Assembly: GCA_023393525.1 (NCBI GenBank)
Contig: JAEWKZ010000024.1
Coordinates: 79,356 to 143,355, forward strand
Reading direction: 5' to 3'
Source: Pseudomonadota bacterium
Lineage (GTDB): Bacteria; Desulfobacterota; Desulfovibrionia; Desulfovibrionales; Desulfomicrobiaceae
DNA length: 64,000 nt
Shown: piece after piece, positions 8,820-17,870 of the stretch
Position numbering within the stretch: position 1 is the first letter of the stretch
How the letters are laid out: each line of letters begins with the position of its first letter
Notes under the pieces: model-generated
What the model saw: only the letters and a program-made list of their open reading frames with translations
What the model was told of the DNA's origin: nothing
The model's database searches: none
Made by a program: the position numbers and the translations under genes

Positions 8820-9416
8820 TCAGCGGACGTTCAGGCGGTTCATGGCCGCGGTCAAACCCTCGGCGCAGTACTGCGCGAGCGCGTCCCGCGCCGCATCCAG
8901 CGCCTGGGCGACCTGGTCCCACTCCGGGGGTGAAAAAGAGCGCAGCACGTAGGCGGCCACATCCTCGCCGCCTTCGGGACGACCGATCCCCAGGCGGATG
9001 CGCGCGAAATCGCGGGTGCCGAGGTGCGCGGCAACGGACTTCAGCCCGTTGTGCCCGGCCAGGCCGCCTGAGAATTTGAACCGCACGGTGCCCAGGGACA
9101 AATCAAGTTCGTCATGGGCCACCAGGATCCGATCCGCGGGAATCCCGTTCTTTCGACTGAGCTCCCCCACCACCTGACCGCTGAGATTCATGAACGTCAG
9201 CGGCTTGGCGACGATCCAGCGCCTGGCGCCATGGTTCTCGACGACATCGAAGACTTCGGCATTCAGGCGTCCCCCGCGGGCGGCACAGGAGGTTCCGGGC
9301 TGCCGCTCCCAATGAGAAAGCATGTGGTCAGCCAGCATGAAACCGAAATTGTGCCGGGTCCTGGCGTACTTGACGCCGGGATTGCCCAGACCCACGATCA
9401 GGCCGTCATATGACAT
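8820..9416 (-). CDS. pth: Peptidyl-tRNA hydrolase
   Basis: Pth cuts the ester bond of peptidyl-tRNA that has fallen off the ribosome, freeing tRNA for reuse. The 198-residue protein shows the family blocks VGLGNPGVKYARTRHN with the catalytic His22, LTFMNLSGQVV, LVAHDELDLSLG and GGLAGHNGLKS. The upstream ribosome site is weak. It follows rplY with a hairpin terminator between them, so it may be expressed partly by read-through. The rplY-pth order is common in bacteria. Confidence 0.96.
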   Translation of the reverse strand: MSYDGLIVGLGNPGVKYARTRHNFGFMLADHMLSHWERQPGTSCAARGGRLNAEVFDVVENHGARRWIVAKPLTFMNLSGQVVGELSRKNGIPADRILVAHDELDLSLGTVRFKFSGGLAGHNGLKSVAAHLGTRDFARIRLGIGRPEGGEDVAAYVLRSFSPPEWDQVAQALDAARDALAQYCAEGLTAAMNRLNVR

Positions 9417-9440
9417 GGGAAACCGTCAGAAAAGAGGATG

Positions 9441-9482
9441 GAAGAAACAAGAAGACGGAGCCCTGCCACGGCAAGGCTCCGT
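9441..9482 (-). terminator. Hairpin terminator between rplY and pth
   Basis: An 8-bp ACGGAGCC/GGCTCCGT stem (9455-9462 and 9475-9482) encloses a 12-base loop. On the minus strand CTTCTTGTTTCTTCC follows. The T tract is interrupted, so partial read-through into pth is likely. Confidence 0.65.
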
Positions 9483-9493
9483 GCGTGATCAAA

Positions 9494-10087
9494 CTATTCT
9501 TCTTCTTCGGCGGTCTTGGCGCCGCGGGCGGTCTGGATCGCGATAACGGGGAAGTTGCGATCGAACACGGCCTTCACGCCTTCGGGCATGGGAAGCTGGT
9601 CGACGAGCACCTTGCCGCCGATGTCAAGATCGGTCACGTCCACGACGATGGCGTCGGGAATGACGGTGGGCAGGCAGCGAACCATGACGCGCTCCTGCAG
9701 GAGCTCAAGCTTGCCGCCAAGCACCACGCCCTTGGCGCGGCCGGAGGTCTCGACGGGAACGGTGACCTGCACTTCCTTGTCCAGATCGATACCGATGAAG
9801 TCCACATGGTCGTAACGACGCTTGACCGGATGCTTGACAAGCTTCTTGAACAGGGCGTTGCGCTTCTGCAGCTGACCGTCGAGTTCGATCTGCAGCTCGA
9901 TCATCTTCGAGTAGCGAACCTTTTCGAAAGCCTTGCCCAAAGCCAGGTTGTCTACAGTAAAGGAGATGTTCTCACCCTTCGAATTGTAGAACACGCCGGG
10001 AACCAAACCATTGGAACGCAGACGGGAGCAAGGGCCTTTTCCCCTTTCCTCACGAGGCGTTAACTGCAAACTTGCGACTTCAGACAT
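9494..10087 (-). CDS. rplY: 50S ribosomal protein L25 (Ctc form)
   Basis: L25 binds 5S rRNA in the large ribosomal subunit. The 197-residue length marks the long general-stress (Ctc/TL5) form, with an N-terminal 5S-binding domain (LTPREERGKGPCSRLRSNG, then HPVKRRYDHVDF at ~85-96) and a C-terminal beta domain ending in an acidic tail. AGGAGA stands seven bases upstream of the ATG. It lies between prs and pth in one direction. Confidence 0.95.
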   Translation of the reverse strand: MSEVASLQLTPREERGKGPCSRLRSNGLVPGVFYNSKGENISFTVDNLALGKAFEKVRYSKMIELQIELDGQLQKRNALFKKLVKHPVKRRYDHVDFIGIDLDKEVQVTVPVETSGRAKGVVLGGKLELLQERVMVRCLPTVIPDAIVVDVTDLDIGGKVLVDQLPMPEGVKAVFDRNFPVIAIQTARGAKTAEEEE

Positions 10088-10138
10088 GCTTTTCTCCTTT
10101 ATTCATCAACTAAAAATCAATCTCTTGTCTGCCCGCGT

Positions 10139-11083
10139 TCAGCTGAACAGAACACTGACGGAAGATTCGGAATGGATATTGTGTATAGCCTTGGCAATAA
10201 GACTGCCAACGGAAATTACCTTGAATTTGTCACTGCTCATGGCCTGGGCGTTGAGCGGGATGGTATCGGTCACGATGACCTGCGAAAAGGCCGAATTGTT
10301 CAGGCGCTCCACGGCAGGTCCGGACAGGACCGCATGGGAGGCGCAGGCCACCACATCCTCGGCTCCGTTCTCGGCCAGCATGTTGCCAGCTTCGGTCATG
10401 GTTCCGGCGGTGTCGATCATGTCGTCGAGCACGACCGCGATCTTGCCCTTGACGTCGCCGATGAGCTGCATGGCGTGAGCCTTGTTGGGGCCCTCGCGGC
10501 GCTTGTCCACGATGGCCAGCCCCACGCCGAGGCGCTTGGCGTAGGCACGGGCGCGTTCGGTGCCGCCGGCGTCGGGCGAAACGATGATCAGATTGTCGCC
10601 GAGCTTGCGAATATATTCAAGCAGTACCTGGGCAGCATAGAGGTTGTCCACGGGCTTGTTGAAGAACCCCTGGATCTGGCCCGAATGCAGGTCGATGGTC
10701 AGCACCCGGTCCACGCCGGCCACGGTGATGAAGTCCGCCACCAGCTTGGCGCTGATGGGCGCCCTGGGCACGACCTTGCGGTCCTGGCGGGCGTAGCCGA
10801 AATAGGGGACCACCGCCGTCACCCGGCCCGCGCTGGCGCGTTTCAGGGCGTCGAGCATCAGGCAGAGCTCCATGAGATTGTGGTTGACCGGGGCGCAGGT
10901 GGATTGCACCACGTACACATCGTCGCCGCGGACGTTGTCGCCCATTTCAACGCGGATCTCTCCATCGCTGAACTTGTCGACCAGGGAAGGAGTCAGCTTG
11001 CAGCCCAGATGATCACAAATGCGGGCAGCCAAAGCCGGATTGGCGGTTCCCGTGACAATTTTCAGCTCGCCCATGCGTGGCAT
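10139..11083 (-). CDS. prs: Ribose-phosphate pyrophosphokinase
   Basis: This enzyme makes PRPP from ribose 5-phosphate and ATP for nucleotide, histidine, tryptophan and NAD synthesis. The 314-residue protein has the expected length of class I synthetases and the key blocks [19 protein letters not shown] and the PRPP loop [19 protein letters not shown], with a second phosphate loop at [13 protein letters not shown]. An AAGGA site precedes the ATG; an in-frame ATG three codons in is an alternative. It follows tRNA-Gln on the same strand. Confidence 0.97.
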   Translation of the reverse strand: MPRMGELKIVTGTANPALAARICDHLGCKLTPSLVDKFSDGEIRVEMGDNVRGDDVYVVQSTCAPVNHNLMELCLMLDALKRASAGRVTAVVPYFGYARQDRKVVPRAPISAKLVADFITVAGVDRVLTIDLHSGQIQGFFNKPVDNLYAAQVLLEYIRKLGDNLIIVSPDAGGTERARAYAKRLGVGLAIVDKRREGPNKAHAMQLIGDVKGKIAVVLDDMIDTAGTMTEAGNMLAENGAEDVVACASHAVLSGPAVERLNNSAFSQVIVTDTIPLNAQAMSSDKFKVISVGSLIAKAIHNIHSESSVSVLFS

Positions 11084-11104
11084 AATCTGTCCTTGGATGA
11101 AAAA

Positions 11105-11180
11105 TGGCTGGGGCGGGAGGATTCGAACCTCCGAATGACGGAACCAAAACCCGTTGCCTTGCCAGCTTGGCTACGCCCCA
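11105..11180 (-). tRNA. tRNA-Gln (anticodon TTG)
   Basis: The 76-base cloverleaf includes an encoded CCA end (11105-11107). It has a TGGGGCG acceptor arm pairing with CGCCCCA, a D arm with GCCA and GGC, an anticodon stem ACGGG/TCCGT holding the loop TTTTGGT (anticodon TTG, glutamine), and a T arm with GTTCGAATC. It lies between ispE and prs in the same direction, so it may be cut out of a longer transcript. Confidence 0.96.
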
Positions 11181-11271
11181 ACACAGGTCGCCCGGCCTGC
11201 CTGGCCATGGCTTCCCCACGTAAAAGAAAAAGACCGCCGGGTTTGTGGTCCCGCAGCCCAACCTTCAACCT

Positions 11272-12153
11272 TCACGATCCCTCTCCCGGCCCGGTGGCGT
11301 GACACGCGTGCCCCAAGGACCGCATGTGGTCCGCGCACTCCCGCGCGCGCTCCGGAGAAGAAAAAAGAGCCACAAAACTTGAACCGCTTCCACTCATGAC
11401 GCAGGCGTCTGGAAAGTGATTCAGTATTTGCGTTTTGACCTCGTAAAGCATTGGAAATTCTTGAAAAACAACTTCTTCAAATCCATTCCAAAGCCTGGGC
11501 GGTTTCGTGAAGCAAAGACTCTTAATAGGGCTCATTTCGGGTGTCAACTCTTTTCTTGACCGCGCCTGGCCGGCCTCACGCATCTCGTCCCAGCACCGGT
11601 ACGCCAGCCGCGTGTTGACGTGCACGTCCGGACAGACCACCAGGGCCACGTAGCCCGACAGGTCGCAGCATACCGGAGCCACGACCTCGCCGATGCCCGT
11701 GACCCAGGCCGGGCCGCCCTGGAGGAAGAAGGGCACGTCCGCACCCAGGGTCAGGGCCAGCGCGGCCAGGGCGGACGGGGTCAGGCCCCTCTCCCCCGCC
11801 CGGGCATTGAGCCATGAAAGAAAGGCGGCCGCATCGCTGCTGCCGCCTCCCAGGCCAGCGCCCATGGGGATGTTCTTGGTCAGATGGGCCACGACGCCTG
11901 GCGCGAAGCCCGTGGCGGAGGCGAAACCGGCGTATGCCCTGGACAGGATGTTGTCCGTGGCGTCCAGGGAGGGGATGGAACAGGTCAACCGCAGCCCCGC
12001 CTCCTCGGACAGGCGCAATTCCAGGGTGTCGCAGGGGGCGGGGAGCGGATAGAAGAGGCTTTCTATCTCGTGATAGCCGTCCGCCCGCACCCCCACGATG
12101 TCCAGGTAGAGATTGACCTTGCACCCGGGGTGCAGCCTCCAGGTCCTGCTCAT
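11272..12153 (-). CDS. ispE: 4-diphosphocytidyl-2-C-methyl-D-erythritol kinase
   Basis: IspE is a GHMP kinase of the MEP isoprenoid pathway; it phosphorylates CDP-methylerythritol with ATP. The start is the ATG at 12153 behind GGGGAGAG, six codons inside the longest frame. The 293-residue product has the N-terminal block KVNLYLDIVGVRADGYHEI, the Gly-rich ATP loop MGAGLGGGSSDAAA at ~97-110 and a C-terminal MSGSGSSFVALF motif. It directly follows the DegP-type protease gene and precedes tRNA-Gln. Confidence 0.95.
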   Translation of the reverse strand: MSRTWRLHPGCKVNLYLDIVGVRADGYHEIESLFYPLPAPCDTLELRLSEEAGLRLTCSIPSLDATDNILSRAYAGFASATGFAPGVVAHLTKNIPMGAGLGGGSSDAAAFLSWLNARAGERGLTPSALAALALTLGADVPFFLQGGPAWVTGIGEVVAPVCCDLSGYVALVVCPDVHVNTRLAYRCWDEMREAGQARSRKELTPEMSPIKSLCFTKPPRLWNGFEEVVFQEFPMLYEVKTQILNHFPDACVMSGSGSSFVALFSSPERARECADHMRSLGHACHATGPGEGS

Positions 12154-12175
12154 CCGCGCGGCTCTCCCCAATCCA

Positions 12176-13597
12176 TCACGACAGGGGCACGGTGCGGAAC
12201 ACGTTGCGGCCCTGGCGCTTGATGAGCAGCATGACCACGCCTTTTTCCCTGCCGTCGCCCTCGATCACGGCCTTGAAGGCCTGGACCGTGTTCACGGCCT
12301 TGCCGTTGGCTTCAAGAATCACGTCTCCCGCGTTCAGATCGTTCTGCGCGGCCAGGGACCCTTCGCCCACCTCGACCACCAGAAGCCCCTGGGCGCGTTC
12401 GAGTCCGAGCGCCTTGGCCTCGGCGTCGGTCACGGGCCGAACGCCCAGGCCAAGGACATCCTCGTCCGCGCCTTCCGGAGCGCTCCGGCCGCCCTGCGCC
12501 ACCTTCTCCGCGCTGCGCTCGCCCAGCACCAGAGGAATCTTCACGGCCTTGCCTTCGCGCCAGACCGACAGCGTGATCTTCACGCCGGGCAAGAGGTCGC
12601 CGATCTTGCGGGTCAGGTCGCCGGCGTCGTCCACGGGCACGCCGTCCACGGCGACAATCACGTCCCCGGCCTTTATCCCGGCCTTCTGCGCCGGGTCGCC
12701 TTCGGTCACCGATGAAACCAGGGCGCCACGGGCCTGCTCAAGCCCCAGGGCCTTGGCCGAGTTCTCGTCCACGTCCTGGATGGAAACGCCCAGCCAGCCG
12801 CGCTTCACGCTCTTGTATTCCTTGAGCTGCTCGATGACCTGCCTGGCCAGACCGCTGGGGATGGCGAAGCCGATGCCCTGGCCAGAAGCCACGATGGCCG
12901 TGTTGATGCCGATGACCTGGCCGTCCAGATTTATGAGAGGCCCACCGCTGTTGCCGGGGTTGATGGAGGCGTCGGTCTGGATGAAGTTGTCATAGGGGCC
13001 CGCGCCGATGGTGCGTCCCTTGGCGCTGACAATGCCGGCCGTGACGGTGTGGTCCAGGCCGAAGGGGTTGCCGATGGCCATGACCCACTGTCCGACCTTG
13101 AGCGCGTCGGAATCGCCGAAGACGAGATAGGGCAGGGGCTTGTCGGCCGTGATCTTCAGCAGGGCCAGATCGGTCTCCCTGTCCGTGCCGATGACTTCGG
13201 CATCGTAGGATTGGTCGCCGTTCTTCCCGGCTTGCAGGTTGACCTTGATGGAATCCGCGCCCTCGATGACATGATTGTTGGTCACGATGTAGCCGTCGGC
13301 CGAAAAGACGAAGCCCGAACCCAGGGAGCGCTGTTCACGCGGCGCTCTGCCCTGCTCTCCGAAAAAGCGTTCGAACTGGTCAAAGAAATCACCGAAGGGG
13401 TGCTGGCCTCGGGGCGCCTGACGGAAAAACTGCTCCATGTTGCGCTGGCCTTTGACCACCTTGACCGTGCTGATATTGACCACCGCCTTGCCCGACGTTT
13501 CCGCGAGTTCCGTGAAATCCGGCAACTGCGCCGCGGACAGGGTCGCCGAAGCCAGAAACACGAACAGTAATGTATGAAACCACGTCGCATATTTCAT
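12176..13597 (-). CDS. Periplasmic serine protease, DegP/Do (MucD) type
   Basis: This HtrA-family protease degrades misfolded envelope proteins. Its 473 residues comprise a signal peptide (1-22, cleavage near SAA-QLP), a trypsin-like domain with the triad H109 (TNNHV), D143 (ETDLALL) and S217 (GNSGGPL), and two PDZ domains at roughly 265-350 and 385-470. A Gln/Arg/Gly-rich insert lies at ~50-90. GGAGG precedes the ATG. It could be named degP, degQ or mucD; the sequence alone does not decide. Confidence 0.95.
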   Translation of the reverse strand: MKYATWFHTLLFVFLASATLSAAQLPDFTELAETSGKAVVNISTVKVVKGQRNMEQFFRQAPRGQHPFGDFFDQFERFFGEQGRAPREQRSLGSGFVFSADGYIVTNNHVIEGADSIKVNLQAGKNGDQSYDAEVIGTDRETDLALLKITADKPLPYLVFGDSDALKVGQWVMAIGNPFGLDHTVTAGIVSAKGRTIGAGPYDNFIQTDASINPGNSGGPLINLDGQVIGINTAIVASGQGIGFAIPSGLARQVIEQLKEYKSVKRGWLGVSIQDVDENSAKALGLEQARGALVSSVTEGDPAQKAGIKAGDVIVAVDGVPVDDAGDLTRKIGDLLPGVKITLSVWREGKAVKIPLVLGERSAEKVAQGGRSAPEGADEDVLGLGVRPVTDAEAKALGLERAQGLLVVEVGEGSLAAQNDLNAGDVILEANGKAVNTVQAFKAVIEGDGREKGVVMLLIKRQGRNVFRTVPLS

Positions 13598-13743
13598 GTG
13601 GAACCTCCGTGTAGTAGTGACATTGAGCTCGAAGCATCGATCATGCCAGCGCCAACACCTGGAATGAAAAAGAAAAAAAGGTCACGCAGCCGCTGCCGGC
13701 GCAAATCTTTGCACATCCGCGCCCGCGCCGGGGAGCACGCCGC

Positions 13744-14715
13744 TCATTCCTGCACATGGGGACAGGGCAATCCCTGCACGAAACGCATGGTCGCCCACTC
13801 CGACCAGTACATCCGGCCGCGCCCGGAGCCCACGAAACCGACATGCCCCCCGGTCCGGGGAGTGAGCAGCCTCAGGCTGGGGTTGTCCCGGACCTGTTCG
13901 ACAGGATAGCAGCGCGGCCCCAGAAAAGGATCGTTGACCGCGTTGATGATGCAGGCGGGCCGGTCGATCCCGGACAGGAACCGCAGCGAGCTGGAACGCC
14001 GCCAATAGTCGAGCGCATCCCGGAACCCATGCAGCGGGGCCGTGAAGCGATCGTCGAACTGGCGAAATGTGCGCAGCTTCTCGACGCCGTCCAGGTCGAG
14101 CGCTCCGGGAAAAAGCCGACCCTTTTCAATAATCTTCTTTCGCAGTTGGTCAAGCAGATAGCGCGTGTAGAGGGCGCACTGGGGGCGGGCCAGGGCGCGG
14201 GCCGAATCCTCCAGATCGCAGGGCACGGAAATGGCCACGGCCCGGCGCACGATGGCCGGGATGCTCGACGGCTCCTCGCCCAGGTATTTGAGAACCACGT
14301 TGCCCCCGAGGCTGAAGCCCACCAGATGCACGTCGCGGTAGCGGCCCAGGGAAACGACCATGGACAGCACCTCGTGCAGGTCCCGGGTCCAGCCCGAATG
14401 GTACATGGTCACCTTGCGGTTGGGCTCCCCGCCGCAACCCCGGAAGTTCATGGCCAGGGCGTCGAAACCGTGAGCCCTGGCCGCCGATACCATGCCGAGC
14501 ACATACTTGCGCCTGGAGTGCCCTTCCAGGCCATGCAGGATGACAAGCAGGGCATCCCCTTCTCCCCGGGACCAGTCCAGATCCACGAAATCCCCGTCGG
14601 AGGTCTCCAGACGCTCCCGCTCGTAGGAAACATCGGGCCGGGGGCGGAACAGCGGCGGAAAAAGAGTCTGCACGTGTCCGGAGGAAAAGGGGAACGCGGT
14701 CGCAAGCCGCACCAC
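13744..14715 (-). CDS. Alpha/beta hydrolase, YheT family
   Basis: A 323-residue alpha/beta-fold hydrolase similar to YheT (COG0429), probably an esterase of unknown physiological substrate. Visible motifs are the oxyanion-hole region LHGLEGHSRRKY at ~60-71, the NFRGCGG block at ~90-96 and the nucleophile elbow GFSLGG with Ser135. A C-terminal His in GGHVGFVG is the likely catalytic base. The start is GTG, with GAGGAG inside the end of the cyclophilin gene. It follows that gene by 3 bp, so the two are probably cotranscribed. Confidence 0.88.
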   Translation of the reverse strand: MVRLATAFPFSSGHVQTLFPPLFRPRPDVSYERERLETSDGDFVDLDWSRGEGDALLVILHGLEGHSRRKYVLGMVSAARAHGFDALAMNFRGCGGEPNRKVTMYHSGWTRDLHEVLSMVVSLGRYRDVHLVGFSLGGNVVLKYLGEEPSSIPAIVRRAVAISVPCDLEDSARALARPQCALYTRYLLDQLRKKIIEKGRLFPGALDLDGVEKLRTFRQFDDRFTAPLHGFRDALDYWRRSSSLRFLSGIDRPACIINAVNDPFLGPRCYPVEQVRDNPSLRLLTPRTGGHVGFVGSGRGRMYWSEWATMRFVQGLPCPHVQE

Positions 14716-14718
14716 CCT

Positions 14719-15204
14719 TTACTCCTCGACGCTGACGCGGGTGATGACGACCGGCTCCTTGGGCACGTCCTGATGAAAGCCGAAGCTGCCGGTGGGCACG
14801 CCGGCGATCTCGTCCATGACTTCAAGCCCGTCCACCACCTTGGCGAATACGGCGTAGCCGAAGTCCCTGGCCCCATGATCGAGAAAGGCGTTGTCGCGCA
14901 GGTTGATGAAAAACTGGGAGGTGGCGCTGTCCACGGCCTGAGTCCGGGCCATGGCAAGGGTGCCGCGCTGGTTCTTGAGGCCGTTGTCCGCTTCGTTCTT
15001 GATCGGCTTGCCCGTTTTCTTCTCGCTCATGGTTTCGGTCATGCCGCCGCCCTGAATCATGAAATTGGGGATGACGCGGTGAAAAATCGTCCCGTCGTAA
15101 AAACCCTCGCGCACATAGCCGAGAAAATTCTCGCAGGTCAGGGGGGCCTTGTCGGTCAGCAGTTCAATCTTCATCGTGCCCTTGGTGGTTTCCATGATTA
15201 TCAT
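14719..15204 (-). CDS. Peptidyl-prolyl cis-trans isomerase, cyclophilin type
   Basis: A 161-residue cytoplasmic cyclophilin (PpiB-like) that speeds up proline isomerisation during folding. The active-site pieces are present: [13 protein letters not shown] (Arg and Phe of the active site), [21 protein letters not shown], and [17 protein letters not shown]. There is no signal peptide. AGGAG precedes the ATG, which overlaps the upstream O-methyltransferase stop as ATGA, indicating translational coupling. Confidence 0.95.
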   Translation of the reverse strand: MIIMETTKGTMKIELLTDKAPLTCENFLGYVREGFYDGTIFHRVIPNFMIQGGGMTETMSEKKTGKPIKNEADNGLKNQRGTLAMARTQAVDSATSQFFINLRDNAFLDHGARDFGYAVFAKVVDGLEVMDEIAGVPTGSFGFHQDVPKEPVVITRVSVEE

Positions 15205-15839
15205 GTGAATTCTCCTGTGTTTTTTTTGAGCGCCAGGCAGATTCCGTCCCGCTCCGGCGCATGGTCGGGTAAAAATGCGTACACGTTGACCGCGTCCCAG
15301 CGTCCGGAATCACGGATCAGGAGGTTGAAGCCCCCCGCGTCGGCAAAAGCGGTGTTGTCCGCGACAAGCAGGCCCCCGGGCCGAAGCAGGCGGTGGCAGA
15401 CGGGTTCGAGGTCGGCGTAGTACCGCTGGTCCACGTCCAGAAACAGCAGATCGAACCCGCCGCCAGCAAGGGGCAGGTTCCGGGCGTCGGCGCAGAGCAC
15501 GGCGCAGCGGTCCGCCAGCCCGCAGGCCGCGAGGTTGGAGCGCGCTTCCCGGCAATGGGCCTCGTGCATGTCCACGCTCAGAACACACCCGCCCGTCTCG
15601 CGCATGGCGTCGGCCAGAAAGAAAGCGGAGTACCCCACCGCCGTCCCCAACTCAAGCACGCGCACGGCCCCCATGACCCGGCACAACAGGGCCAGCAGCC
15701 CTCCCATGACCGGCCCGACCACGGGAATGCCCCGCGCGGAGGCGGCCGCGGCCAGCCGCGACTCCTCCGGCGCCCTGCGCGGAACCAGAGACCGGAAACA
15801 TGCGTGCGGGTCGCCTACGAGGCGGGGCAAGCCGTCCAC
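15201..15839 (-). CDS. O-methyltransferase (class I SAM-dependent)
   Basis: A SAM-dependent methyltransferase of the catechol O-methyltransferase-like family; its substrate cannot be told. About 212 residues from a GTG at 15839: a SAM-binding loop [19 protein letters not shown] at ~65-83, an acidic strand end SVDMHEAHC and [17 protein letters not shown] with the metal-binding aspartates, then [12 protein letters not shown]. The frame runs open far upstream, but that part lies over rimI in another frame and has Arg/Gly-rich shadow composition, so I place the start near the rimI stop; TTG at 15830 is possible. Confidence 0.82.
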   Translation of the reverse strand: MDGLPRLVGDPHACFRSLVPRRAPEESRLAAAASARGIPVVGPVMGGLLALLCRVMGAVRVLELGTAVGYSAFFLADAMRETGGCVLSVDMHEAHCREARSNLAACGLADRCAVLCADARNLPLAGGGFDLLFLDVDQRYYADLEPVCHRLLRPGGLLVADNTAFADAGGFNLLIRDSGRWDAVNVYAFLPDHAPERDGICLALKKNTGEFT

Positions 15840-16276
15840 TCCAGCACCAGGGCGTCCTCTCCGCTGTCGGCGTAATAGCCCTTGCGCACTCCCGCCCGCG
15901 CGAATCCGCAGCCCGCGTAGAGGGCCCTGGCGGCCACGTTGCCGCTGCGTACCTCGAGCACCGCGCGGCAGGCCCCGCGCAACCGGCCCTGCTCCAGAAA
16001 ATAGGTCAGCAGCTTCCGGCCGAGACCTCGACCCCGCAGGGCGGGAATCACGGCCACGTTGACTATTTCCAGTTCCGCCGCCACACTGTAGGAGGTCAGA
16101 TACGCGCACAATCCCGAGGCGTTGAAGGCCCCCACGGCCAGAAACCGGTCCTGTCCGAGCACGCGCTCGAACTGGCCGGCGTCCCAGGCATCGGGAAAAA
16201 CCGAGGCCTCAAGCCTGGCCAGGGCTTCCGAGTCCGCAGGCCCCAGAAGGCGCAATTCAATATCCGTATCGACCAT
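15815..16276 (-). CDS. rimI: GNAT acetyltransferase, ribosomal-protein-alanine acetyltransferase (RimI-like)
   Basis: A 153-residue GNAT acetyltransferase. RimI acetylates the N-terminus of ribosomal protein S18 using acetyl-CoA. The start is the ATG at 16276 (MVDTDIELRLLGPAD); GAGG is immediately upstream. The acetyl-CoA loop VAVIPALRGRGLGRKLL and the block LEVRSGNVAARALYAGCGF are both clear RimI marks, as is the final [14 protein letters not shown]. It overlaps the start of the O-methyltransferase gene and is divergent from the Nudix-like gene with only 28 bp between starts, so their promoters must overlap coding sequence. Confidence 0.85.
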   Translation of the reverse strand: MVDTDIELRLLGPADSEALARLEASVFPDAWDAGQFERVLGQDRFLAVGAFNASGLCAYLTSYSVAAELEIVNVAVIPALRGRGLGRKLLTYFLEQGRLRGACRAVLEVRSGNVAARALYAGCGFARAGVRKGYYADSGEDALVLEWTACPAS

Positions 16277-16304
16277 CCTCAACCCCGGAAAAGCGTGGAA
16301 ATGC

Positions 16305-16826
16305 ATGTCCGTTGAACCAAGCCAGGAAAAAATCCATGTCGTGGACGAAAACAATCTGCCCCTGGCCGTGATGAGCGCCGAACAGGTCCATGCGCAGGGA
16401 CTCAGACACAGGGGTTTTCTGCTTTTGCTGACGGACGGACAGGGACGGCTGGTGTTGCGCAGGCTGGACAAGAGCCACCCGCTCCACCCGGGGCGCTGGG
16501 ATCTCGTGGGCTGCGGCCACATCATGGCCGAAGAGGCCGCCGAGGAAGCCGCCGAGCGCCATCTGCCCCAGGCTGCCGCCGACATGGCGCAGGGCCTCAG
16601 GCACTCCACGACCCTGACCACGGGAGCGGGCACGGGCGCGGAAATCGTGGAGGTCTTTTCCGCCGCGCTCTCAAGCCAGGGCGCGGCCGCCCTCCTGCGG
16701 GACCTGAACTTCATGGCCGTGGACGCGGACGAACTGGCCGCCCTGGCCACTTCCTATCCGGACCGGCTGTCCCCGGCCCTGCTGACCGTTTGGCGCTCCC
16801 GCCTGCACCAGCCCGACGCTAGTTGA
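16305..16826 (+). CDS. Nudix-like protein with degenerate Nudix box
   Basis: A 173-residue protein with the overall pattern of isopentenyl-diphosphate-isomerase-like Nudix proteins: GFLLLLTDGQGRLVLRRLDKS, then HPGRWDLVGCGHIMAEE. The Nudix box should read Gx5Ex7REUxEExGU, but here the second half reads RHLPQAAAD, losing the paired catalytic glutamates and the glycine. It may therefore bind nucleoside diphosphate compounds without hydrolysing them, or have a shifted active site. It is the lone plus-strand gene in a minus-strand region, divergent from rimI. Its stop overlaps the mreB stop by 8 bp tail to tail. Confidence 0.75.
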   Translation: MSVEPSQEKIHVVDENNLPLAVMSAEQVHAQGLRHRGFLLLLTDGQGRLVLRRLDKSHPLHPGRWDLVGCGHIMAEEAAEEAAERHLPQAAADMAQGLRHSTTLTTGAGTGAEIVEVFSAALSSQGAAALLRDLNFMAVDADELAALATSYPDRLSPALLTVWRSRLHQPDAS

Positions 16827-17844
16827 TGTAGACCTTCGAAAACGTCGCCTCATCCTCAAGCGACCGACCCGTCCCGCGCACCACGGTGGTCAGGGGATCG
16901 TCGTCGATGTGCACCAAGAGCGAGCTCTGCTGCGTGATGAGCTTGTCCAGCCCTTTCAAAAGGGCCCCGCCTCCGGCCAGAAGCAGGCCGTTGGTGGCGA
17001 TGTCCGCGACCAACTCCGGCGGCGTTTTCTCCAGCGCCCTGCGCACGGCCGCGACAATGGCCGCCACGGGTTCCTTTATGGCTTCACGCACGTGGGAATC
17101 GTTCAGGATGACGGACTTGGGGTTGCCGTCGACCAGATTCTTGCCCGCCACGCGGTATTGCAGGGGTTCGGGCAAAGGCACGGCGGACGCGATATGGATC
17201 TTGGCCGCCTCGGCCATGTTCTCGCCGATCAGAAGCTGGAACTCGTCCTGCACGTAGCGCTGGATGGCGTCGTTGATCTCGTCCCCGGCAATGCGCACGG
17301 ACTCGGAATAGGCCACCGCCGAAAGCGAGATGACCGCCACCTCGGTGGTTCCGCCGCCGATGTCGACGACCATGTTGCCCCTGGGCTCGTGGATGGGCAG
17401 GCCCGCGCCGATGGCGGCGGCCATGGGCTCCTCGATGAGCTTGACCTCCCTCGCCCCGGCCTGCAGGGCCGACTCGATGACCGCCCTCTTCTCCACCTGG
17501 GTGATTCCGGCGGGCACGCAGATGACCATGCGCGGCTTGACGATGCGCATGCCGGTGATGACCTTTCTGATGAAATAGGAGATCATGGCCTTGGTGACCT
17601 CGAAATCGGCGATGACCCCGTCCTTGAGAGGCCTCACGGCGCGGATGCGCTCCGGGGTGCGCCCGAGGTATTCCTTGGCCTCCCGGCCCACGGCCAGAAT
17701 GGAGTCGCTGCGGATGTCGAGCGCCACCACGGACGGCTCGTTGAGCACGATGCCGTCCTTGGGCGAATACAGGAGCGTGTTGGCCGTGCCGAGATCCATG
17801 GCCAGATTCTTGCCGAGAAAACCGAAAAGCTTGCTGAAAAACAT
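16819..17844 (-). CDS. mreB: Rod shape-determining protein MreB
   Basis: MreB is the bacterial actin that guides lateral wall synthesis and so sets rod shape. The true start is the ATG at 17844 (MFFSKLFGFLGKN) with AGGA five bases upstream; the extra 74 codons of open frame are Arg/Gly-rich shadow. The 341-residue product has the phosphate-1 loop MDLGTANTLLY, VCVP-type strand VICVPAGIT, phosphate-2 loop VVDIGGGTTEVAV and adenosine motif LLAGGGALLKG. mreC or rodA are not next to it; it follows a GAF-domain gene closely. Confidence 0.96.
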   Translation of the reverse strand: MFFSKLFGFLGKNLAMDLGTANTLLYSPKDGIVLNEPSVVALDIRSDSILAVGREAKEYLGRTPERIRAVRPLKDGVIADFEVTKAMISYFIRKVITGMRIVKPRMVICVPAGITQVEKRAVIESALQAGAREVKLIEEPMAAAIGAGLPIHEPRGNMVVDIGGGTTEVAVISLSAVAYSESVRIAGDEINDAIQRYVQDEFQLLIGENMAEAAKIHIASAVPLPEPLQYRVAGKNLVDGNPKSVILNDSHVREAIKEPVAAIVAAVRRALEKTPPELVADIATNGLLLAGGGALLKGLDKLITQQSSLLVHIDDDPLTTVVRGTGRSLEDEATFSKVYIN

Positions 17845-17870
17845 ATCCGTCCTGCCTGACTTGAGGATGT

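Noticed and set aside
13598..13743. Terminator between the DegP-type and YheT-like genes
   Set aside because: There is a minus-strand T-run at about 13668-13682, but the preceding stem is only about 4 bp with a 3-base loop, too weak to call.
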